From positions 1 through 6,938 of the forward strand of contig ONVG01000128.1 in NCBI GenBank assembly GCA_900321195.1: a stretch of 6,938 nt of DNA, in the 5' to 3' direction. The position numbers and the translations under genes were made by a program. Shown one piece after another: positions 1-5,107 of this stretch (positions are counted from its first letter, which is position 1; each line of letters starts with the position of its first letter). Below the pieces are notes generated by a model. It saw only the letters and a list, made by a program, of their open reading frames with translations. It did not search any database and was not told the DNA's origin. Source of the DNA: an uncultured Eubacteriales bacterium (lineage in GTDB: Bacteria > Bacillota > Clostridia > Oscillospirales > Acutalibacteraceae).

Positions 1-399
1 GCCGTATAATAATTTTGCGCCCTCACAGCTCTTTATCCCCTCATAATATGCCTTATCCTTTGTACATGTGCAGTCGCCGCCGCAGTGTACTACAGCAGTG
101 TATTTCATTACCTCGGAATATTCAACACCTAAAACGCTGCTTATCTGCTTTGAGACCGACTCTCCGCCCGGAACACAAAGATTTTTCTTTACATCTCCGT
201 TTTCACAGAGCGCCTTTGCATAACCGTCACATCCGGCATAACCGCATGCTCCGCAGTTTGCGCCCGGCAGACATTCCCTTATCTCAAAAAAGCGCTTGTC
301 CTCTTTGACAGCCATAAGCTTTGACGCTATTACAAGTACGGCGGCACATATGATGCCTATTATGACAACAGGTATTACCGCAGTCAGGATCTCATTCAT
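1..399 (-). CDS. rnfB: Rnf complex Fe-S subunit RnfB, C-terminal part beyond window
   Basis: RnfB takes electrons from ferredoxin and passes them into the Rnf membrane complex. The first 133 codons are visible; the gene continues past the left edge. An N-terminal hydrophobic helix (about residues 4-26) anchors it in the membrane. It is followed by the Fe-S domain with the RnfB motif LPGANCGACGYAGC; the expected [4Fe-4S] ligands are C49, C52, C57 and C75. A second cysteine group lies in HCGGDCTC (C106, C110, C112), with C125 after it. Clostridial RnfB usually carries extra ferredoxin-type clusters further on, which would be outside the window. The ATG is chosen because GGAGGT sits 9 nt upstream and the N-terminus then matches the family. 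It starts 15 nt after the rnfA stop and is the last rnf gene here, as expected for the clostridial CDGEAB order. Family assignment is very secure. Confidence 0.95.
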   Translation of the reverse strand, partial: MNEILTAVIPVVIIGIICAAVLVIASKLMAVKEDKRFFEIRECLPGANCGACGYAGCDGYAKALCENGDVKKNLCVPGGESVSKQISSVLGVEYSEVMKYTAVVHCGGDCTCTKDKAYYEGIKSCEGAKLLYG

Positions 400-414
400 T
401 TGAAAGTACCTCCG

Positions 415-1005
415 TTATGCAAACAGGTTTTCTATAACTCCGCCGAAGCCTAAAAATGACAGTGAGGTTATCGCAGCCGCCACAAGAGTTATAGGCAGTC
501 CCTTGAAGCTTTCGGGTATGTCGCTGCCCTCGATAGTCGAGCGCACTCCCGAAAACATGACCATAGCAAGAAAAAATCCCAGTCCGCTGCCGAGCGAATT
601 CACCATAGCCTCTATAAAGGTATAGCCCTCGTCTATATTGAGTATCGTAACACCCAGAACAGCGCAGTTTGTTGTTATCAGAGGAAGATATACTCCCAGT
701 GAATGATGCAGCGCAGGCGTATATTTTTTCATCACTATCTCTACAAGCTGCACGAGCGCAGCAATAACAAGTATGAAAACTATAGTTTGCAGATATTTAA
801 GACCGTTAGGTTCAAGAAGATATTTCTCTATCGGATATGTCGCAGCAGTTGCCATGAGCATTACGAATATTACAGCTATGCTCATTCCTGCCGCAGAGCC
901 TAATTTTTTTGAAACTCCCAAAAACGGACATATGCCTAAAAATCTCGACAGTACATAGTTGTTTATAAATACCGCAGACAGCATTATAATAATAAGCTTT
1001 GTCAT
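415..1005 (-). CDS. rnfA: Rnf complex membrane subunit RnfA
   Basis: This 196-residue integral membrane protein has the normal family length and about six hydrophobic segments. Its signatures are FLGICPFLGVSKK near residues 22-34 and YLPLITTNCAVLGV at about 106-119. In Rnf/Nqr structures the conserved cysteines of RnfA (here C26 and C114) and of its sister RnfE together hold an iron-sulfur cluster inside the membrane that relays electrons across it; the ligand role here is inferred from the family. The start ATG overlaps the last base of the rnfE stop (TAATG). Its ribosome binding site GGAGGAGG lies inside the last codons of rnfE, so translation is probably coupled. The sequence looks intact, with a TAA stop 15 nt before rnfB. 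Confidence 0.97.
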   Translation of the reverse strand: MTKLIIIMLSAVFINNYVLSRFLGICPFLGVSKKLGSAAGMSIAVIFVMLMATAATYPIEKYLLEPNGLKYLQTIVFILVIAALVQLVEIVMKKYTPALHHSLGVYLPLITTNCAVLGVTILNIDEGYTFIEAMVNSLGSGLGFFLAMVMFSGVRSTIEGSDIPESFKGLPITLVAAAITSLSFLGFGGVIENLFA

Positions 1006-1694
1006 TATTCATCCTCCTCCGCAGCATCATTACATGAACTAAGCTCAGATTTCGCACAAACAGCAAACTGCGGACAGCCCTCACAGCCAAAGCTGTTTTT
1101 CTTCGGCTTATGCTTTGAAAATTTATTTACAGCCGCTATAAGCAGTCCGAAAACGAAAAATCCGCCCGGCGCCATTGTCATTATCGATATATTGTTATTC
1201 TTCAGAACAGGTATCTCCATACCGCAGAATGTACCGTGACCGAAGGTCTCGCGTATCGCAGCCATAAGGAAAAGCGCAAGAGTAAAGCCTATTCCCATTC
1301 CGAAGCCGTCCACAGCAGAATCGAACACATTATTCTTGCTTGCATACATTTCCGCGCGTCCCAAAATTATACAGTTTACCACTATCAGCGGAAGATATAT
1401 TCCCAGCGATTCATTAAGCTCCGGCGCATACGCTTTTACGAGCATCTGAACGGCTGTTACAAGTCCTGCTATAAGAACGATATAACACGGTATGCGCACC
1501 TTGTCTGGTATAACGTTTCTGAGCGCAGATATGAGGATATTTGAAAAAACAAGAACACAGGTCGCCGCAGCTCCCATTCCCAGAGCATTCAGAACGCTTG
1601 TAGAGGTCGCAAGCGTCGGACACGTACCCAGAACAAGCACAAGCACCGGATTTTCCTTTATTATGCCCTTTGAAAAATTATTCAGCGTTTTCAT
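1005..1694 (-). CDS. rnfE: Rnf complex membrane subunit RnfE with cysteine-rich C-terminal tail
   Basis: This 229-residue membrane protein is homologous to RnfA and inserted with opposite topology. Signatures are NPVLVLVLGTCPTLATS (about residues 15-31, C25) and GIYLPLIVVNCIILGRAE (about 98-115, C108). C25 and C108 are the expected partners of the RnfA cysteines for the intramembrane Fe-S cluster. The ATG at 1694 is preferred over an in-frame ATG at 1727: AGGGAGG lies 6 nt before 1694, and the protein then begins MKTLNNFSKGI like the family. With this start the gene overlaps the rnfG end by 17 nt. After the last membrane segment there is a basic stretch and then a tail with C204, C207, C213 and C221 (CX2CX5CX7C), ending in acidic EEDE. 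The tail could bind a metal or Fe-S cluster, but I cannot say how widespread it is in clostridial RnfE. Confidence 0.95.
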   Translation of the reverse strand: MKTLNNFSKGIIKENPVLVLVLGTCPTLATSTSVLNALGMGAAATCVLVFSNILISALRNVIPDKVRIPCYIVLIAGLVTAVQMLVKAYAPELNESLGIYLPLIVVNCIILGRAEMYASKNNVFDSAVDGFGMGIGFTLALFLMAAIRETFGHGTFCGMEIPVLKNNNISIMTMAPGGFFVFGLLIAAVNKFSKHKPKKNSFGCEGCPQFAVCAKSELSSCNDAAEEDE

Positions 1695-2220
1695 GTTCTG
1701 CCTCCCTGATGGCCTTGAAAGCGTCAAACGCTATGCCTATACCCTTTTTGTATGCCTTTGAGGATATCGTTGCTCCGGATACTGTATCGATATCCCTGTA
1801 TTCGCCTGCGGTCGTTCCCGCAAAGCTTTCTTTATATTTCGAGTTATTGTCAACTACTCTGGAGCCTATACCTGTCGTTTCATTGTGAGTAAGCGTCTTT
1901 ACGCCCTCCATAGTGCCGTCATGTCTTATGCCGCACATAAGCTTCATATCTCCGCCGTAGCCCTTTACCTTGACGATTATCGCATATCCCGACTCATCAT
2001 TTCCCTTATAAGCTTCAACTGCTCCGTCGGGAAGCTTTAAAGAATTTATCCTTTCAAACGTTTCGGCTTCCTTCAGCACTTCATGTCTTGCGCTTGAAGC
2101 CGCCTTTTCCTCTGCTGCCTTTATTACAGGCGCAGTCTTTATATTTACATAAGCAAGGCTTGCCGTTACTAAAAGACATATCAATGCAAGAACTATTATC
2201 GGCTTTAAGATATCCTTCAC
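1678..2220 (-). CDS. rnfG: Rnf complex FMN-binding subunit RnfG
   Basis: This 180-residue subunit carries covalently bound FMN on the outer face of the membrane and takes part in electron transfer through the Rnf complex. A single N-terminal hydrophobic helix (about residues 7-25) is followed by the FMN-binding domain. The flavinylation motif is DTVSGATIS (145-153), with T151 as the expected phosphoester-linked residue. The family block THNETTGIG is also present at 111-119. Length is in the range of clostridial RnfG. The start is GTG, with GGGAGG 9 nt upstream. The TGA of the original rnfD frame overlaps this GTG as GTGA, a standard sign of coupled translation. Because rnfD now appears to stop 25 nt upstream, that coupling may be weakened. 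The covalent FMN would need an ApbE-type transferase, not seen in this window. Confidence 0.96.
   Translation of the reverse strand: MKDILKPIIVLALICLLVTASLAYVNIKTAPVIKAAEEKAASSARHEVLKEAETFERINSLKLPDGAVEAYKGNDESGYAIIVKVKGYGGDMKLMCGIRHDGTMEGVKTLTHNETTGIGSRVVDNNSKYKESFAGTTAGEYRDIDTVSGATISSKAYKKGIGIAFDAFKAIREAEHENAE
1701..1707 (-). promoter_or_regulatory. Ribosome binding site deciding the rnfE start
   Basis: AGGGAGG lies 6 nt upstream of the ATG at 1694 and inside the 3' end of rnfG. It supports this start over the in-frame ATG at 1727 and implies rnfE initiation while rnfG is still being translated. Confidence 0.85.
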
Positions 2221-2279
2221 AGCTCAACACCTCCCGTAAGAGGCTTCATACGTGTAAGCTTTGAGATATAAGGCGTAAA
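2217..2279 (-). pseudogene. rnfD: Out-of-frame remnant of the original rnfD C-terminus
   Basis: In the frame ending with TGA at 2219-2217 this stretch encodes FTPYISKLTRMKPL followed by TGGVEL. This resembles the normal RnfD ending, where TP, a short charged stretch and a Gly-Gly end follow the last membrane helix. Its TGA overlaps the rnfG GTG as GTGA, the expected natural junction. The present rnfD frame instead stops at 2246. Restoring one frame needs an insertion of 3k+1 nt near 2277-2284. The missing helix segment of about 18 residues would give 55 nt, which fits. The assignment rests on my recall of the RnfD C-terminus and not on an alignment. Confidence 0.72.
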
Positions 2280-3100
2280 CGTATCAGTATCGTTATAAGT
2301 CCGCAGCCAATGCCGAATATGAGCTTTCCGAGCTTTGTAGGCGGCGTTGTCGCATAATCGGTAGCCATGAAAAATGCGCCTAATATAAGTCCGCCCGAAA
2401 GTATCTGATATAGAGGGTCTTTTCCGCATATCAGTGACATCAGTGCAACGGTCCCGATAAACGCTGCAGGCGTGTGCCACGAGATAACACGTCTTATGAG
2501 AAGATATGCTCCGCCGAGCAAAAGCGCAAGGGCACATGTTTCTCCGAGACAGCCTCCGTGTCTGCCCAAAAGAAGCTCCGTATATGACGGCATCATGGAT
2601 GTTGTTCCCTTTGCCGCTGCTATAAGCGGCGTGGGTGATGATACGGCATCGGGAGTTTTTGGTGTTGCGGAATATATCCAGTTCGTCATAGTTCCCGAAA
2701 ATGCAGTCATCATCACTATCCTTGCGGTTATCGCAGGATTTGCAAAATTCTGTCCTATACCGCCGAAAAGCTGTTTTACAACTATTACAGCGGTAACACT
2801 TCCGAATGCTGCCTGCCAGAGAGGTATGCTCACAGGAAGATTGTATGCAAGAAGCATTCCCGTTACTATCGCGGAAAGGTCATATACAGTATTTTCACGT
2901 TTGCAGAGCTTTTCAAAAACAAACTCCGAGCAGACACTGACAGCTGCGCACACACCGATAACAAGAAGCGTCCTCGGTCCGAATATCAGCACGGATGCAG
3001 CGGCTGCCGGCAGAAGCGCTATTATAACATCAAGCATTATCTTCTGTGTTGTACGTTTGCCGTAAATATGAGGTGAAACAGAAAGTATTAATTTAGTCAC
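2246..3100 (-). CDS. rnfD: Rnf complex membrane subunit RnfD, C-terminus apparently lost to an out-of-frame deletion
   Basis: RnfD is the multi-helix membrane subunit that carries covalent FMN and is thought to form part of the ion path. The N-terminus MTKLILSVSPHI matches the family and starts with GTG, overlapping the rnfC end by 8 nt; GGGAGG lies about 12 nt upstream. Recognisable blocks are KQLFGGIGQNFANPAITAR (about 109-127), LLGRHGGCLGET (177-188) and FFMATDYATTPPTKLGKL (243-260). The flavinylation motif is DAVSSPTPL (151-159), with T157 as likely FMN site and a Pro where the usual motif has Ala. After LITILIR (R274) the protein continues with ten unrelated residues and stops, giving 284 residues instead of the roughly 305-320 typical of the family. 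The conserved FGGYPEG...LLMN-type segment is missing, and the family-like last residues lie in another frame. It could be a real mutation or an assembly error; if real, function is doubtful. Confidence 0.9.
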   Translation of the reverse strand: MTKLILSVSPHIYGKRTTQKIMLDVIIALLPAAAASVLIFGPRTLLVIGVCAAVSVCSEFVFEKLCKRENTVYDLSAIVTGMLLAYNLPVSIPLWQAAFGSVTAVIVVKQLFGGIGQNFANPAITARIVMMTAFSGTMTNWIYSATPKTPDAVSSPTPLIAAAKGTTSMMPSYTELLLGRHGGCLGETCALALLLGGAYLLIRRVISWHTPAAFIGTVALMSLICGKDPLYQILSGGLILGAFFMATDYATTPPTKLGKLIFGIGCGLITILIRLRLISQSLHV

Positions 3101-4424
3101 TTTTGTTTTTACCCTCCCTGACTTTATTTCTTTCCGAAAGATATTCTTTCAGTTTTTTCTTTGCAAGCTTGTTGGTCTGTACGAGCGGTCTGTTCGCAGG
3201 ACAAACATACGAGCAGCATCCGCATTCCATACATATATCAACACAAAGCTTTGCAAGCATCTCACAGTCATCAAGCTTATACGCTCTCGATATAGCTTTC
3301 GGGTCAAGCCTGAACGGACAGTGGTTAGTACATGCTCCGCAGCCTATACACGGAGTTGTCTTTGGCTGACCTGACTCCTTAGGATCCATCACGATTATCG
3401 CATTTGTGTTTTTCAGCACCGGTTCATAAGGTGACGGAACGGCTATTCCCATCATAGGACCGCCGTAAATAACTTTTTTGGGGTGACAGTTAAGTCCTCC
3501 CGCGCCTGCAACAAGGTCATACACAGATGTACCTATAGGCACTATGACATTTTTCGGCTCTTTTACAGCCGAGCCGTCCAGCGTTACACATTTATCGACA
3601 AGCGGCCTGCCCGTTTCAAGATATTCTCCTATGAATGCAAGTGTCGTTACATTTATTACGACAGCACCTACATCTATCGGCAGTCTTTTTCGGGGTATTA
3701 TCCTTTTCATAGTGTTGAACACAAGAACCTTTTCACCGCCCTGCGGATATATTGAGGGCAGCACCTTTATTTCGACATCCTCAGTATCATCGGCATATTT
3801 TACAAGCTCTTTTACGGCTTCAGGCTTATTGCTTTCTATCCCTATTATAAAGCGTCTGACCTTCATATACTTTCTGATTGCGTCTATGCCCTTGAAAATA
3901 TATCCGGTCTTGTCTATCATAGTCCTTGTATCCGAGGTTATATAAGGCTCACACTCAGCGGCGTTTATCACTACTGCATCTATTTTTGAAAGGTCGTTTA
4001 TCCCTAATTTTATAAAGCTCGGAAAGCCTGCTCCGCCAAGACCTACGACTCCGCTGTCCCTTACGGCCTTGATAAAGCTTTCAAAGTCTTTTACCTCCGG
4101 CGGCTTTATATTCTCGCAAAGCTCCTGCTTGCCGTCTGATTCTATAACGACGCTTGATATTTTTCTTCCGTCAGAGGATACAGTTTCATCTATTTTCTGT
4201 ACCCTTCCCGAAACGCTTGCATGTATATTTGACGACATAAAACCGTCAGCCTCACCTATGAGCTGTCCGACCTTTACAGTATCTCCTTTTTTCACTGTAA
4301 CCTTTGCCGGCTTGCCGATATGCATAGACATCGGTATGCTGACAGTTCCCGGCACAGGTATTCTGACAGGCTCCATGCCCGCGGTGTTCTTTTTGTGCGG
4401 TATTCTTATACCATGTAATCTCAT
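3093..4424 (-). CDS. rnfC: Rnf complex NADH-side subunit RnfC
   Basis: RnfC is the peripheral cytoplasmic subunit that exchanges electrons with NAD(H) through FMN and two [4Fe-4S] clusters. From the chosen ATG it has 443 residues, normal for clostridial RnfC. The order is: an N-terminal barrel-like domain including KGDTVKVGQLIGEA (about 46-59); the nucleotide-binding region with GLGGAGFPS (128-136), NAAECEPY (154-161) and YPQGGEK (226-232); then a ferredoxin-like domain with C359, C362, C365, C369 and C398, C401, C404, C408, each followed by Pro after the last Cys. The ATG at 4424 is preferred over an in-frame upstream ATG at 4526. GGAGG lies 7 nt before 4424, the protein then starts MRLHGIRIPH like the family, and the longer version would begin inside the likely promoter. 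It is the first gene of the operon, and its TAA overlaps rnfD. Confidence 0.97.
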   Translation of the reverse strand: MRLHGIRIPHKKNTAGMEPVRIPVPGTVSIPMSMHIGKPAKVTVKKGDTVKVGQLIGEADGFMSSNIHASVSGRVQKIDETVSSDGRKISSVVIESDGKQELCENIKPPEVKDFESFIKAVRDSGVVGLGGAGFPSFIKLGINDLSKIDAVVINAAECEPYITSDTRTMIDKTGYIFKGIDAIRKYMKVRRFIIGIESNKPEAVKELVKYADDTEDVEIKVLPSIYPQGGEKVLVFNTMKRIIPRKRLPIDVGAVVINVTTLAFIGEYLETGRPLVDKCVTLDGSAVKEPKNVIVPIGTSVYDLVAGAGGLNCHPKKVIYGGPMMGIAVPSPYEPVLKNTNAIIVMDPKESGQPKTTPCIGCGACTNHCPFRLDPKAISRAYKLDDCEMLAKLCVDICMECGCCSYVCPANRPLVQTNKLAKKKLKEYLSERNKVREGKNKSD

Positions 4425-4431
4425 TCTCTTT

Positions 4432-4436
4432 CCTCC
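4432..4436 (-). promoter_or_regulatory. Ribosome binding site deciding the rnfC start
   Basis: GGAGG sits 7 nt upstream of the ATG at 4424, with further G-rich sequence before it. It fixes the rnfC start and rules out the 34-residue upstream extension. Confidence 0.85.
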
Positions 4437-4452
4437 GCCCGTTATAAGCAAA

Positions 4453-4470
4453 TCCCGACGTTTTTCGGGA
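4453..4470 (-). promoter_or_regulatory. Short hairpin in the rnf leader
   Basis: TCCCGA and TCGGGA form a perfect 6-bp stem with a 6-nt loop (AAAACG on the minus strand). It lies between the candidate promoter and the rnfC ribosome binding site, starting about 17 nt upstream of the latter. There is no T-run after it, so it is not a terminator. It may stabilise the 5' end of the mRNA or be a protein or RNA contact site. No known riboswitch was recognised. Confidence 0.4.
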
Positions 4471-4497
4471 ATAATGATCATGCACACAAATATAAAT

Positions 4498-4526
4498 ATT
4501 ATACTACAAAAGCCGACATTAACCAA
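4498..4526 (-). promoter_or_regulatory. Candidate promoter of the rnf operon
   Basis: On the minus strand a perfect -10 TATAAT (4503-4498) is preceded, after exactly 17 nt, by TTGGTT (4526-4521), which matches the TTG half of the -35 consensus. Transcription would begin near 4491 and give a leader of about 67 nt holding the hairpin and the rnfC ribosome binding site. The weak -35 suggests modest basal strength or need for an activator. It is the best-placed match between the upstream terminator and rnfC. Confidence 0.55.
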
Positions 4527-4710
4527 TAGTATTTTCGCCTATTTTTAGATTTAATTTTTATATATTATATTCAAAAAGCATCATATACCATATTATGCTA
4601 AAAAAACAAGCCTGACAGGTTTTTCGGATTTTTTGCCGATACTATAATTCTATTACAAAAGACCTGATATTCTGCCGCTTCCTGACGCAAAATATAAATT
4701 CAAGCACAAA

Positions 4711-4748
4711 AAGCAAAAACGCAGGGGGAAAAACCTGCGTTTTTGCTT
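4711..4748 (-). terminator. Strong intrinsic terminator
   Basis: A perfect 15-bp inverted repeat (AAGCAAAAACGCAGG against its complement) flanks an 8-nt loop. Its GC core CGCAGG/CCTGCG is followed on the minus strand by TTTTTGCTTTTTG, running a few bases past the stem. On the plus strand the core is followed by TTTTTGCTTAAAGG, so some two-way activity is possible, but the longer T-rich tail favours the minus direction. Neither flanking operon needs a terminator here, since both diverge from this region. Confidence 0.9.
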
Positions 4749-4791
4749 AAAGGAATAAAAAGAAAAAAGGAAAAAGGAAAGAAAAGGAATA
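4749..4791 (-). repeat. Homopurine/homopyrimidine tract
   Basis: About 43 bp are nearly pure A/G on the plus strand (two T exceptions apart from the ends) and C/T on the minus strand, built from loose repeats of AAAGGAA / TTCCTTT. If transcribed from the minus-strand promoter it is a long unpaired C/U-rich region complementary to GGAA-type ribosome binding sites. No exact repeat unit length was found. Confidence 0.6.
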
Positions 4792-4859
4792 ATCATTATG
4801 ATATCAAACGAAAACAATAAATAACAATCATTTTTTGTCGCTTCCGCTTGATTGCTATT

Positions 4860-4888
4860 ATAATATACTAAATTTATTCATTTGTCAA
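4860..4888 (-). promoter_or_regulatory. Near-consensus sigma-A promoter with UP-like element
   Basis: On the minus strand a perfect TTGACA (4888-4883) is followed after exactly 17 nt by TATTAT (4865-4860), five of six matching the -10 consensus. Upstream of the -35, about 4891-4920 is almost all A and T with A- and T-runs, like an UP element. Transcription would begin near 4853. By consensus this is one of the two strongest promoters in the window, yet the only thing between it and the terminator is non-coding sequence. Confidence 0.75.
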
Positions 4889-5033
4889 GCATTTTTTATA
4901 AAATATTTATAGCTCTTTTTTCAAGAACATTAATTGTACATATTAAAGAGTATTATAGTACTAAAATTCTTGCCGCAAATTGCTATTTATTACCATAAAT
5001 TTATTCCAAAAGCTCTTATTTTATTAATTTTAT

Positions 5034-5067
5034 TTGACTTTGACAAAAAAAAGATATATTATATTAT
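5034..5067 (+). promoter_or_regulatory. Promoter region of the isomerase-nrdR-amidohydrolase operon
   Basis: Two overlapping matches occur: TTGACT (5034-5039) with TATTAT (5057-5062) at 17 nt, and TTGACA (5040-5045) with TATTAT (5062-5067) at 16 nt. Transcription would start at about 5069-5075, leaving a leader of roughly 35 nt before the ATG at 5108. I saw no convincing NrdR box near it. Confidence 0.65.
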
Positions 5068-5094
5068 CAGGTATAATAATGTTATCAAAGAAAT

Positions 5095-5101
5095 GGGGTG
5101 G
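5095..5101 (+). promoter_or_regulatory. Ribosome binding site deciding the isomerase start
   Basis: GGGGTGG, a near match to GGAGGTG, ends 6 nt before the ATG at 5108. The upstream in-frame ATGs at 5093 and 4934 lack such a site, and the one at 4934 lies before the promoter. Confidence 0.7.
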
Positions 5102-5107
5102 CTCGAT

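Larger units (their letters stand above)
4711..4853 (-). ncRNA. Candidate small RNA with C/U-rich body
   Basis: A near-consensus promoter points into this stretch and a strong terminator ends it, giving a transcript of about 143 nt (start near 4853, end within 4706-4716). The 5' part can fold by pairing CAATCA (4854-4849 in minus-strand coordinates) with TGATTG (4830-4825). The middle (4791-4749) is almost purely C and U, with repeated UUCCUUU. The 3' terminator hairpin has the loop UUUUUCCC. C/U-rich unpaired stretches in Gram-positive small RNAs often pair with Shine-Dalgarno sequences of target mRNAs, so a trans-acting regulator is a reasonable inference. It resembles none of 6S RNA, SRP RNA, tmRNA or RNase P RNA as I know them. 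Alternatives are an attenuated leader whose readthrough reaches rnfC, or a carrier of a tiny peptide. Existence rests only on promoter plus terminator. Confidence 0.55.

Noticed and set aside
2217..2300. Programmed ribosomal frameshift in rnfD
   Set aside because: A frameshift would join the two frames without the missing helix segment. The conserved FGGYPEG-like stretch is absent from all frames, so deletion fits better.
2472..3065. Plus-strand ORF of 197 codons opposite rnfD
   Set aside because: Antisense shadow of rnfD with no family features or ribosome binding site of note; the same holds for the plus-strand ORFs opposite rnfB, rnfA, rnfE and rnfC.
4425..4526. Upstream extension of rnfC from an in-frame ATG at 4526 (34 more residues)
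   Set aside because: It would begin inside the candidate -35, runs through the leader hairpin, and lacks a ribosome binding site. The ATG at 4424 has GGAGG and the family N-terminus.
4498..4530. Rex (redox repressor) operator near the rnf promoter
   Set aside because: Only a half-site-like GGTTAATG is present; no inverted repeat resembling TTGTTAAnnnnTTAACAA.
4590..4640. Possible second minus-strand terminator around CCTGTCAGG followed by a T-run
   Set aside because: The stem has only about 3 clean base pairs with a bulge; too weak to call.
4653..4796. Minus-strand ORF of 47 residues, rich in Phe, through the C/T tract and terminator
   Set aside because: No ribosome binding site, composition dictated by the pyrimidine tract, and it would have to be translated across a strong terminator hairpin.
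4798..4824. Plus-strand 8-residue ORF after the purine-rich tract
   Set aside because: The AAGGAA-like sequence is part of the tract, there is no plus-strand promoter, and the ORF is too short to support.
4796..4831. Minus-strand 11-residue ORF (MIVIYCFRLIS) inside the putative small RNA
   Set aside because: Only a weak GGAAG-like site about 10 nt upstream; such a short ORF is expected by chance. Kept only as a remote leader-peptide option.
4934..5107. N-terminal extension of the isomerase by 58 residues
   Set aside because: Very AT-rich, low-complexity translation that spans the promoter. The family begins at MKIGISTG and the best ribosome binding site is next to 5108.
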